DNA of 12,088 nt, taken from NCBI GenBank assembly GCA_049515555.1, contig JBEKTY010000204.1, forward strand, positions 1 through 12,088, in the 5' to 3' direction. A program made the translations under genes and the position numbers. This document shows positions 1 to 7,326 of the stretch, one piece after another. The notes beneath the pieces are model-generated. The model had not been told where the DNA came from, made no database searches, and was given only the letters and a program-made list of their open reading frames with translations. The DNA comes from JBEKTY01 sp049515555 (lineage in GTDB: Bacteria; Planctomycetota; Planctomycetia; Pirellulales; Thermoguttaceae). Position 1 is the first letter of the stretch. Every line of letters starts with the position of its first letter.

Positions 1-632
1 TATTCCAAGCGGATGATGCCGCGCTGGATGGCAGCCGTCGCCGCTCCGGTGCGGTCCGCGACGCCCAGTTTCTCCATCAGGTTGCTCACATGGTTCCGCA
101 CGGTGTTGGCGGCAATCCTCAACTCCTTGGCGATCTCCTTGTTGCAGCGGCCCAGCACGATGAGCCGCAAAATGTCCACTTCGCGGTCGGTCAATGGCGG
201 CCGGGCTCCGCGGGCGGCCAGCTTGGCGGCGATGGCCTCGGGGAAGTAGGTCCCGCCCGAATGAACGACTCGCACGGCGGCCAGTAGCTCGGTCGGGTCG
301 CTGGACTTCGCAAGATAAGCGACCGCCCCGGCCTCCTTCGCGCGGAACACGTCTTCCTCGGTCTCATAATTCGAGAACAAGACGATGCGGGCCTCGGGAC
401 AATTCTCGCGGATTGCGGCTGTGGCCTCGATGCCGCTGATGCCCGGCAAGCGTAAGTCCATCACCGTGACGTCGGGCCGGTGCTGGCGAAACAATTCGAT
501 CGCCTGCTCACCGCTGCCGCACTGGCCTACGACCGCCACCTCCGGCTCCTGGTTGATGGCGGTCACCAGGCCCAGGCGCATGATGAAGTGGTCATCGACC
601 AACAATATCCGAATCCTCGTTGACTCGTTCAC
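1..632 (-). CDS. NarL/FixJ-family response regulator (3' end at or just beyond window edge)
   Basis: DNA-binding response regulator, predicted to be phosphorylated by the adjacent kinase and to control transcription in the cytoplasm. I translated it by hand. A receiver domain fills residues about 7-120, with acidic pocket D13-D14, phospho-acceptor D59 in VMDLRLPGISG, switch residue S87 and conserved K109. A LuxR-type helix-turn-helix fills about 147-208 (LTDREVDILRL, then NKEIAKEL and NTVRNHVSNLMEKLGV). The GTG start at 632-630 overlaps the kinase stop as GTGA, which implies translational coupling; only a weak purine-rich stretch precedes it. After residue 210 (GIIRLE) the window ends on the two bases TA. 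NarL-family proteins are usually about 210-220 residues, so this is probably a TAA or TAG stop cut by the edge, but a Tyr codon and a few more residues cannot be excluded. Its target genes are not shown directly; the divergent operon is the nearest candidate. Confidence 0.95.
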   Translation of the reverse strand, partial: MNESTRIRILLVDDHFIMRLGLVTAINQEPEVAVVGQCGSGEQAIELFRQHRPDVTVMDLRLPGISGIEATAAIRENCPEARIVLFSNYETEEDVFRAKEAGAVAYLAKSSDPTELLAAVRVVHSGGTYFPEAIAAKLAARGARPPLTDREVDILRLIVLGRCNKEIAKELRIAANTVRNHVSNLMEKLGVADRTGAATAAIQRGIIRLE

Positions 633-2755
633 GTTTTCACCGCCACTAGGATTTCCGTTCCTTGTCCAGGCATGCTATGGATCGCAAAGCTCGCCTGGAT
701 CTTCTCGGCCCGCTCGCGCATTCCCAGCAAGCCGAAATGTCCTCCATCGGCAGTCGCCGCTTGTTCGACCTCGAAGCCGGTGCCGTCATCGGAGATGCGC
801 AAAGTGACATCCTCGTGGTTGAACGCCAGCTTGAATTCCACCCGAGACGGCTTGCCATGCTTGAGGGCGTTGGTGAGGGCCTCCTGCGCAATGCGGAGCA
901 GGCTCGCCTCGACGCGGCCGGGCAAGCGGCGCGGTTCTCCCTCGACAATGGCTTCCACGGCAGTTGTCGTTCCGTCCTGCGCTTGGGCCGCGACTGCACG
1001 GAGCGCGGCGGCCAGATCGCCGTCTTCCAGGAGAGATGCCCGCAGGTCCGCGACCGAGCGGCGGGCCTCGGCACGGCTGTACTCCAAAAGGGACCGGGCC
1101 ACACCGAGCACCTGTTGCGCGGACTGGGGCGCATGGGGCAGATTCTTGTCGACGGCGTGCAGATGGAACGAGATGCCGCCCAGGACCTGCTCCAGCGTAT
1201 CGTGCAACTCGCGGGCGATCCGCCCCCGCTCCTCGTACACGGCCTCACGAGCCAGTTGCTGGCGGATGATTTGGGTCTGCACGGCCACGCGGTAGCGAAG
1301 CACCGCGACCCACGCGATCGCCGCCAGGGCCACGACAAGAACCGCCCCCAGGGCCACTAGCACCCGCCGCATATTCCACCAGGGGGGCTTGCGCAATACG
1401 GTGACGTCGGCCGGCGAAGCCAGCAAGAGGTGAAACGCCGCGGGGCGGGGCCGTTCTTGCAGCCCCGGCGGAGACTCTTTGAGCAAGTCTTTGCCGCGCC
1501 TGTTGACGCAGATGCCCTCCACTCGGAGCCAACTGCCCTCCGCCACCGCGGCCAGAAGGCAGAGATCGGTGGATTCGGCAAAGCTGGCTTGAAAGACCGT
1601 TTCCGCCGATCGCAAGACGAGCATCGGCTGCTGCGCAGTGGGCGATGCCTGCACCAAGAGACCTTCCACGGTCACCCGGCGGCAATCGTAGTCTCCTCCG
1701 AGCGCCTGTTCGGTCGTGATCGCCAGCGGCTCAGGCAACGAACCCGTTTCACGGGTCTCGTAGACGGCATCCTCCAGAACCGGGTTCCAATTCCCGTGGG
1801 CGAGGAAGCCGGCGACGTCGACATGATCGCCGGCCTGCACAGTGGGCGGATCGATGGTCGTGACCAATATGCCGGCATCTTCACCTTGGACGTACATGCC
1901 TCGCCCGGCGACCACCTGGGTCACGATTCCTCGGATGCGGACTCGCTGCGACACCGAGTGTTGAGCGTCGAAGTGCATCAGCGCGGCGATCGGCCGTACC
2001 GGCAGTTCAAAGGGCCTGCCCGGCGATGGGTGCTCCACCTGGAAATCATCCAACGACGAATTGGCCAGCCACATGCCAAGGAATTGTCCTTTGTCGCTGA
2101 TGATGGCATTGAACACCCCGCGGACGCGGACGCCGGCGCCGATCAGCTCGGTCGGCAGTTTCTCGGAGGCCGGGCTGCGAAACATGATTGCCCTCGCGCG
2201 TCCGCTCGCGGAGCCCAGCGTCACGATCACCTCTTCGAAGTCCGGGGAGGCGGGGTAGACCTGGCTGCTCACATCCCGCACCACTCCGGAAACCTCGATC
2301 CATTGGTTGTGATAACGCGGATCGGCGAGTTCGTCCAGCGATAGGTGCAGCGGTTCGGGCGGCGTGGCGCGCCCCAAGACTTGCAGTTGTATTGGCCCGC
2401 CCTGACAGCCGCACACGTACGGCGAGAATCGTCCGAACGTGGTCACTCCTTCGATCTCTACAAGCGTTCCCGGCTGCAGCTTCTTCGTGGAAGGAGGCGT
2501 GTTGGCGGGTGAAACGTAGATCCCGCCGGTTTCATCCTGCACGAACATCAGCGAAGGGACCCGGAGGGTAACGACGCCGCGAATGCGCACCGGATAGCCG
2601 CGTCGGGCCTCCTCGGGCGTCAACTGTCGGATGGCGTCCACCCTCGTCAGGACGGAGAGATCGCCGGAAGGAACCGCGGACCGGTCTTCCCTACCTGCGA
2701 GGGGCAAAGAGAGCATGAGGACGCAAAGAATGAAAGGACCGCTCATGGCCTCCAT
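629..2755 (-). CDS. Membrane sensor histidine kinase with OB-like repeats (HisKA_3/HATPase_c)
   Basis: Sensor kinase, predicted to autophosphorylate on histidine and pass phosphate to the overlapping NarL-type regulator. Numbering is from the ATG at 2755 (708 residues). A hydrophobic N-terminus ending LMLSLPLAG suggests a signal peptide. The exported part (about 25-455) has no PAS, CHASE or Cache signature that I recognise. It shows four OB-like beta segments near 56-105, 152-240, 272-335 and 359-418, with echoing motifs VRIRGVVT, IEVSGVVRD, VRIRGIVTQ and VTVEGLLVQ. One transmembrane helix lies at about 464-487. The HisKA_3 dimerisation helix has H518 in RIARELHDTLEQVLGG. The ATPase domain shows EALTNALKH (N629), SDDGTGFE (656-662) and GLLGMRERA (675-683). 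The kinase core is complete. The start is uncertain: GTG at 2773, ATG at 2755 and ATG at 2746 are all in frame and none has a well-spaced Shine-Dalgarno. The ligand is unknown. Confidence 0.93.
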   Translation of the reverse strand: MEAMSGPFILCVLMLSLPLAGREDRSAVPSGDLSVLTRVDAIRQLTPEEARRGYPVRIRGVVTLRVPSLMFVQDETGGIYVSPANTPPSTKKLQPGTLVEIEGVTTFGRFSPYVCGCQGGPIQLQVLGRATPPEPLHLSLDELADPRYHNQWIEVSGVVRDVSSQVYPASPDFEEVIVTLGSASGRARAIMFRSPASEKLPTELIGAGVRVRGVFNAIISDKGQFLGMWLANSSLDDFQVEHPSPGRPFELPVRPIAALMHFDAQHSVSQRVRIRGIVTQVVAGRGMYVQGEDAGILVTTIDPPTVQAGDHVDVAGFLAHGNWNPVLEDAVYETRETGSLPEPLAITTEQALGGDYDCRRVTVEGLLVQASPTAQQPMLVLRSAETVFQASFAESTDLCLLAAVAEGSWLRVEGICVNRRGKDLLKESPPGLQERPRPAAFHLLLASPADVTVLRKPPWWNMRRVLVALGAVLVVALAAIAWVAVLRYRVAVQTQIIRQQLAREAVYEERGRIARELHDTLEQVLGGISFHLHAVDKNLPHAPQSAQQVLGVARSLLEYSRAEARRSVADLRASLLEDGDLAAALRAVAAQAQDGTTTAVEAIVEGEPRRLPGRVEASLLRIAQEALTNALKHGKPSRVEFKLAFNHEDVTLRISDDGTGFEVEQAATADGGHFGLLGMRERAEKIQASFAIHSMPGQGTEILVAVKT

Positions 2756-2907
2756 TATAAGAGAGCCCCGCACTGGAGGATGCCCGGGCAGCGAAAAACC
2801 AGCCGGCTAGTACAGAAGTACCATTTACTCTTCGGCCAAGGCGTGCAAGATGGAGTGCAAGAGAGGCGAAACCGTCGCCCCGAGCCCCGCCAACACGCCC
2901 CCTGCCC

Positions 2908-2938
2908 TTGTGGTCCCACCCGATCGCTGGGGTGTAAT
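2908..2938 (+). promoter_or_regulatory. Candidate sigma70-like promoter for the DUF4838 operon
   Basis: TTGTGG (2908-2913) and TGTAAT (2933-2938) resemble -35 and -10 boxes, but the 19-base spacer is long. Transcription would start near 2945, giving a leader of about 30 bases before the ATG at 2977. The boxes match the E. coli consensus only partly, and promoter consensus in planctomycetes is not well fixed, so this is a weak call. Confidence 0.25.
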
Positions 2939-2944
2939 TTCACC
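2931..2944. promoter_or_regulatory. Imperfect palindrome, candidate operator
   Basis: GGTGTAATTTCACC matches its own reverse complement at 12 of 14 positions (GGTG-n-AATT-n-CACC). It lies 32 bases before the first codon of the DUF4838 gene and overlaps the candidate -10 box. NarL-type regulators bind as dimers to short inverted sites, so it could be the regulator's operator. That link is inference. Confidence 0.35.
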
Positions 2945-2963
2945 TGACCATCGGAACGGACAC

Positions 2964-2969
2964 AAAGGA
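2964..2969 (+). promoter_or_regulatory. Ribosome binding site of the DUF4838 gene
   Basis: AAAGGA lies seven bases before the ATG at 2977 and supports that start. Confidence 0.6.
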
Positions 2970-2976
2970 CTTCCAC

Positions 2977-5355
2977 ATGAAGTACAGCGGCCGATCCCTT
3001 TTGCAACCGTCGTGCTGCCCTTGGTTGCCGTCGACGGCACGGATCGCGCTGGCCGTCTGGTCGCTGGTACTCGCCGCCCAAACCGGCGCTAAGGGATGGG
3101 CGGCCGAGGCGTTGGTGCTTGTTGAGAACGGCCAAGCGCGCAGCGCAATCCTGGCGGCGCCGACGATCAGCCCTGCCGAACGCTTCGCCGTCGAGGAATT
3201 GCAGAGTTTCATCCGCCAGATCAGCGGCGCAACCTTGCCTATCTGTGCGCCGGGGGCCCCTCCGCCGGCGGCCAAGCCGGCGGTCTGGATCGTCGTGGGC
3301 AACAAGACCGCGGCCGATCGCCATCAGGACCCGGGATTGGGCTCACTGGGCGCCGAAGGTTTTGTCATCAAAACGATGGGCGACGAACTCGTGCTGGCGG
3401 GCGGGGAACAACGAGGGACCCTTTACGCCGTCTATACCTTTCTGGAAACGCTCGGCTGCCGCTGGTGGTCGGACGATGCGAGTACCATCCCGAGCCTGAA
3501 GACCATCCGCATCCCGGCCATCGACCGCCGCGAGGCGCCGAAGTTGGAGTACCGGAACCTGAACTTCCCCGAACAGTTGGGAGCCAATCTCTGGAGTATC
3601 CGCAACAAGATCGCCAACTTCATAGTTGGCCAGGCGCCCGAGCGGTGGGGCGGCGCGGGGACGGCGCTTCATGGCCGCAATCCCGTCGATATGTGCCGCG
3701 CGAGCAAGACGCTCCGTTACGACGATCGGCCCGAACTGTGGGCGCTGCGGGACGGCAGTCGCGACAGGTATCACCCCTGCACGTCGAACCCTGAGGTCAG
3801 GGTGGCGATCATCGAGGGCGCGGTGGAAACGCTCCGCAACTATCCGCAGGACCGTATCCTTGTCCTGGGCCAGGATGAACTGTTCGACTGCCGCTGCAAG
3901 ACGTGCCAGGCGCTGGTCGATCGCGAGGGATCGGACGAGGCCCCGGTGCTCGACCTGGCCAACGAGGTGGCGGATCGCGTCGCACAGGAGTTTCCCGGCC
4001 GCTTTGTCGTGGTCCCGGCTTTCTGCTCGGGCATGAAATTGCCCAAGACCATCCGTCCCCGCGACAACGTGGCCATCTGGTTGTACCCCAGAGAGAACGA
4101 CTTCGGCCACGCGGTCGCGACAAGTTCGCAAATGACGAGTAGTCAATTCCGCTCTGCGATGGGCCAATGGTCCGGCGCGGCCCGGCGGATCTGGGTGGGC
4201 GATTATGTGACCAATTTCTCCCACTACTTGATGCCTCACCCCAACCTCGATGTCCTCGCGCCGAACGTGAAGTACTACGCCGAGCACGGGGCGACGGGAT
4301 ATTCCGCCCAGGGAAGCTACACCAGCGCGGGCACGGAGTTCGCCCGTCTGCGCATGTGGGTGTTGGCCAAGGCGATGTGGAACCCCGAGGCCGACGGCAA
4401 AGCGCTCGTGGCCGAGTTTTGCAACGGCTACTACGGGCCGGCCGGCCCCGAGATCCTGAAGTACATTGACACCATCCACAGGCCGGTGCGCGAGAACCCA
4501 AGGCTTTACGTCCAGACCTCCTACAACGACCAGATGCCATGGCTGACGCCCGAGGTTCTGGTGGAAGCGGAAGGCCACCTGCGCGAGGCGGAGAGGAAGG
4601 TGGCCGGCGACCCCATGTTGACAAAAAGAGTACGCCACGCGCACGTACCTTTGTGGTACATGCTGGTCCTGCGCGGGCCCAGCAGCCGGACGTGGCGAGC
4701 CATCGATCAAAGGACCTCCGCCATTGCGCCGGCCGAGATCGCGCGGCGTCTGGCCGATGCAATCGAAGAGAACCACGTCACCGCCCTGGCGATGGGCGAC
4801 CCGGAACAACGGGTTAAGGAATTTGTTGCGTACCTGCGCGACTGGAGTTCTCGTGCCGGCGCCGACGCGGACGTGCTGCCGCCGGAACTAAGGGGCATCG
4901 GCCGCGACGGCTACCGCCTGATCAACGGCGTTCAGATTGATTTTCAGAACCGTGGCTGGACCGGCGGCCCAATCCGCGACCCGGATGCCAGCACCGGCTG
5001 GGCATTGCCCTCCCATGGCCGCGGGTGGGCGCTGGCCTATCGCTTCTCGGCCGAAGACGACTTCGTGCCGGGAAGGCGCTACACCGTGCGGGTCCGGGTC
5101 AAGTGCCCTCAGCCGACGAAGGACGGCCCAGCGTTCCGGTGCGGAGTCGCGGGCGAAGACGGGTTCCCGGGCACGCGAAGAGCGGTTTCCACCGGCGAAC
5201 TTACGCCGGGCAGATACCAGGTGATCGAGGTGGGGACCCTGGCGATTCAACCCGGCCACGTCCTCTGGTTCGACTTGAACGCCGACGGAAAAGGAAACTA
5301 CCCGCTCTCGGAGGTCCGCCTGGATTGCATTTGGCTACGGGAGGTGCGACCGTGA
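2977..5355 (+). CDS. Secreted DUF4838 (glycoside-hydrolase-like) protein
   Basis: Predicted exported protein of the DUF4838 family, distantly related to the alpha-glucuronidase (GH67) fold and common in glycan-degradation loci; its reaction and substrate are not established. The 792 residues begin with an unusually long signal region: basic start, hydrophobic stretch about 22-34, possible cleavage near AAQTGAKGWAAEA. An alpha-glucuronidase-like N-terminal domain covers about 46-180 and contains the family hallmark RGTLYAVYTFLETLGCRWW (146-164). DUF4838 follows at about 190-480. It includes LGQDELFDCRCKTCQ (297-311), an Asp next to a CxCxxC cluster (C305, C307, C310), and later a region rich in aromatic residues (WVGDYVTNFSHYL, 406-418). 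The last 150 residues look like an all-beta accessory domain, possibly carbohydrate-binding. It is the first gene of the operon, and its stop overlaps the next start as GTGA. The catalytic residues are not certain from sequence alone. Confidence 0.9.
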   Translation: MKYSGRSLLQPSCCPWLPSTARIALAVWSLVLAAQTGAKGWAAEALVLVENGQARSAILAAPTISPAERFAVEELQSFIRQISGATLPICAPGAPPPAAKPAVWIVVGNKTAADRHQDPGLGSLGAEGFVIKTMGDELVLAGGEQRGTLYAVYTFLETLGCRWWSDDASTIPSLKTIRIPAIDRREAPKLEYRNLNFPEQLGANLWSIRNKIANFIVGQAPERWGGAGTALHGRNPVDMCRASKTLRYDDRPELWALRDGSRDRYHPCTSNPEVRVAIIEGAVETLRNYPQDRILVLGQDELFDCRCKTCQALVDREGSDEAPVLDLANEVADRVAQEFPGRFVVVPAFCSGMKLPKTIRPRDNVAIWLYPRENDFGHAVATSSQMTSSQFRSAMGQWSGAARRIWVGDYVTNFSHYLMPHPNLDVLAPNVKYYAEHGATGYSAQGSYTSAGTEFARLRMWVLAKAMWNPEADGKALVAEFCNGYYGPAGPEILKYIDTIHRPVRENPRLYVQTSYNDQMPWLTPEVLVEAEGHLREAERKVAGDPMLTKRVRHAHVPLWYMLVLRGPSSRTWRAIDQRTSAIAPAEIARRLADAIEENHVTALAMGDPEQRVKEFVAYLRDWSSRAGADADVLPPELRGIGRDGYRLINGVQIDFQNRGWTGGPIRDPDASTGWALPSHGRGWALAYRFSAEDDFVPGRRYTVRVRVKCPQPTKDGPAFRCGVAGEDGFPGTRRAVSTGELTPGRYQVIEVGTLAIQPGHVLWFDLNADGKGNYPLSEVRLDCIWLREVRP
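5339..5344 (+). promoter_or_regulatory. Ribosome binding site deciding the GTG start at 5352
   Basis: GGGAGG lies seven bases before the GTG at 5352, inside the last codons of the DUF4838 gene. It decides in favour of GTG 5352 over the in-frame ATG at 5025, which lies deep in the upstream gene. Confidence 0.8.
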
Positions 5356-7283
5356 ATTGTCTCAAAGGAAACGCGCTTAGTTTCGTCTCACTCGTCGCAC
5401 CGGCGTTGGCTCTTGTGGCCTGCTTTTCAGCACAGGCCGAGGACACGGCGAACCCGGTAGCGATCAAGGCTTCGCCGGACAAACGGACGCTGCAAAAAGG
5501 GCAGGCCGCGACCGTGGTGGTAAAGGCCACGTTTGGCGACGGATCGGAGAAGGACGTGACCGCAATGGCGCGATATCAGTCGCAGGATGCAAAGATCGCG
5601 GCCGTGAGCGGCGGCAAGATCACGGCGCTAGGATACGGAGAAACCGCGGTCGTGGCAACTTATCTTCACCGCTCGGCCATGGTAAAGGTGGCCGTTCCGC
5701 AATCGCTGCCCCGCGGCTTTCCCGATCCGGGTGTGAACAACAAGATCGACGAGTTGGTCAATGCGAAACTGAAGGAATTGGGGATTCCAGCGTCCGAGTT
5801 GTGTACAGACCAGGAGTTTCTGCGGCGGGCGTTCTTAGACGTGATCGGCACCTTGCCCAAGCCAGAGGAAGCGCGGGCGTTCCTGGCCGACAACGACCCG
5901 CAGAAGCGGAGTAAGCTGATCGACCGGTTGCTCCAACGGCCGGAGTATGCGGATTACTGGACTCTCAAGTGGGGCGACCTGCTGCGGATGAAGAGCGAGA
6001 CGCCCATACAGATGTGGCCCAATGCCGTGCAGGCTTACCGCCAGTGGGTGCATCGAGCGATTGTCGAGAACAAGCCTTACGATCGATTTGCCACCGAGCT
6101 GATCACCGCAACGGGGAGCAGTTCCCGCGATCCGCCAGCCAATTACTATCGGGCCATTGCGCAACTTTCTGACCCGGGTTTTGCTGGGTCGGGCAAGGAT
6201 TCACCAAGAGATCCGATGCATCAGGCGGATGCCACGGCCGCCGTCTTCATGGGCGTTCGCATGGAGTGCATGCGCTGCCACGCACATCCGACGGACGGCT
6301 GGACCCAGGATGATCACCTGGGATTCTCGGCGTTCTTTGCCCAAGTGGCCTTTAAGAACACGAAGGAGTACAAGGAAGAAATCGTCTGTCTGGACGTGGA
6401 CAAAGTGCTCACCGATCCGGTCACCAAGGCCATCGTGAGGCCCAAACCCCTCGGCGGCGAGGCGATCACGTTGGCCGCGGGCGAGGACGCACGGGTGAAA
6501 CTGGCCGTCTGGTTGACCGCGCCCGAAAACCCTTGGTTTGCCAACTGCGCCGTGAATCGTGTTTGGTACTGGCTGATGGGGCGGGGAATCGTGCATGAAC
6601 CGGACGACTTGCGGCCGACGAATCCGCCATCCAATCCGGAACTCCTGGCCTACCTGGCCGGAGAGCTCGTCGGGCACAAGTACGACCTGAAGCACATCTT
6701 CCGCCTGCTCCTCACCTCCCAGACCTATCAGCGATCCAGCCAGACCACCCAGTGGAACGTTCATGACCGGACGCAGTTCTCGCATTACTCGATACGCCGG
6801 TTGCCCGCGGAATCGCTGGCGGATGCGATCACACAGGTGACCGGAAGCTCTGACCAATACGGCTTTTTCGTCCCACAGCCTCATAAACGGTTCCCGGACG
6901 GTACGGGAGCCATTCAGCTCGACGATGGGACCATGTCGTCGGGAATCCTGGGGACCTTTGGCCGGCCATCGCGGGACTCGCCGTACGAGCACTCTCGGGA
7001 CAACCAAATTGGCATGTGGCAGGAACTGTATCTGTGCAATGCCCAGGAATTGATGGAAAAGATCAGCAAGGGAAAGCGGATCGGCCAGTGGCTTGCGGAA
7101 AAGAGGAGCGACGGCGAGATCGTGGAAGACCTTTACTTGAGCGCGCTCTCGCGCTTTCCTACGGAACCGGAGAAGCAGGCCGCCTTGGCGCATCTGGGGA
7201 AGGACCCAACGGCCAGGAGGGCCGCGCTCGAGGATTTGATGTGGGTGGTGCTGAACATGCGGGAGTTCTTGTTCAACCACTAG
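5352..7283 (+). CDS. Secreted Big_2-like / PSCyt2 (DUF1549) / PSD1 (DUF1553) protein
   Basis: Member of the large planctomycete-type DUF1549-DUF1553 family; biochemical activity unknown. It has 643 residues from the GTG at 5352. This start is chosen because it gives a Sec signal peptide (hydrophobic to about 25, cleavage after AQA at 27-29) and has a good ribosome site. Domains in order: a bacterial Ig-like (Big_2) domain at about 36-115, with the typical GGKITALGYGETAVVA segment; DUF1549 at about 127-335, starting NNKIDELVNAKLKELG and ending with CMRCHAHPTDGW, whose CxxCH (306-310) is a possible haem or metal site; DUF1553 at about 375-643, with PENPWFANCAVNRVWYWLMG and the family ending MREFLFNH. 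No separate PSCyt1 cytochrome domain is present; the Ig-like domain takes the N-terminal place. It lies between DUF4838 (four-base overlap) and DUF1501 (43-base gap). Pairing with DUF1501 is the rule in these bacteria, so the two probably act together. Confidence 0.95.
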   Translation: MNCLKGNALSFVSLVAPALALVACFSAQAEDTANPVAIKASPDKRTLQKGQAATVVVKATFGDGSEKDVTAMARYQSQDAKIAAVSGGKITALGYGETAVVATYLHRSAMVKVAVPQSLPRGFPDPGVNNKIDELVNAKLKELGIPASELCTDQEFLRRAFLDVIGTLPKPEEARAFLADNDPQKRSKLIDRLLQRPEYADYWTLKWGDLLRMKSETPIQMWPNAVQAYRQWVHRAIVENKPYDRFATELITATGSSSRDPPANYYRAIAQLSDPGFAGSGKDSPRDPMHQADATAAVFMGVRMECMRCHAHPTDGWTQDDHLGFSAFFAQVAFKNTKEYKEEIVCLDVDKVLTDPVTKAIVRPKPLGGEAITLAAGEDARVKLAVWLTAPENPWFANCAVNRVWYWLMGRGIVHEPDDLRPTNPPSNPELLAYLAGELVGHKYDLKHIFRLLLTSQTYQRSSQTTQWNVHDRTQFSHYSIRRLPAESLADAITQVTGSSDQYGFFVPQPHKRFPDGTGAIQLDDGTMSSGILGTFGRPSRDSPYEHSRDNQIGMWQELYLCNAQELMEKISKGKRIGQWLAEKRSDGEIVEDLYLSALSRFPTEPEKQAALAHLGKDPTARRAALEDLMWVVLNMREFLFNH

Positions 7284-7313
7284 CAAAGCCGAAATCCGAA
7301 GGCCGCATGTTGC

Positions 7314-7318
7314 AGGAG
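7314..7318 (+). promoter_or_regulatory. Ribosome binding site deciding the ATG start at 7327
   Basis: AGGAG lies eight bases before ATG 7327. The alternative in-frame GTG at 7318 overlaps this motif and would have no ribosome site of its own. Confidence 0.7.
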
Positions 7319-7326
7319 TGAATGGA

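Larger units (their letters stand above)
2774..2976. other. Divergent intergenic region between kinase and DUF4838 operon
   Basis: About 200 bases separate the two divergent gene sets. I see no convincing gene here; short reading frames in it lack a ribosome site and any recognisable domain. It must hold the promoters for both directions, unless the kinase promoter lies inside its longest reading frame (a TATAAT sits at 2759-2754 on the minus strand). The right end carries an imperfect palindrome and a candidate promoter, listed separately. A small GTAC-AGAA-GTAC pattern lies at 2810-2821. Confidence 0.7.

Noticed and set aside
1430..2344. Plus-strand open frame of 304 codons within the kinase gene
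   Set aside because: It lies opposite the OB-like sensor region, which is continuous in frame with the intact kinase core; it looks like a shadow frame.
2810..2821. GTAC-AGAA-GTAC as a possible regulator site
   Set aside because: Each GTAC is a trivial four-base palindrome, so the pattern has little information, and it does not extend outward.
3343..4809. Minus-strand open frame of 488 codons inside the DUF4838 gene
   Set aside because: The plus strand encodes the family hallmark motifs throughout; the antisense product is rich in Arg, His and Gly with no domain.
5025..5351. Upstream in-frame extension of the PSCyt2/PSD1 gene to ATG 5025
   Set aside because: It would overlap the conserved end of DUF4838 by over 300 bases and bury the signal peptide; GTG 5352 has a good ribosome site and gives a proper export signal.
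7284..7326. Gap between PSD1 and DUF1501 as a terminator or separate promoter
   Set aside because: No stem followed by a T-run and no convincing -10/-35 pair; it is too short and fits an intra-operon gap.
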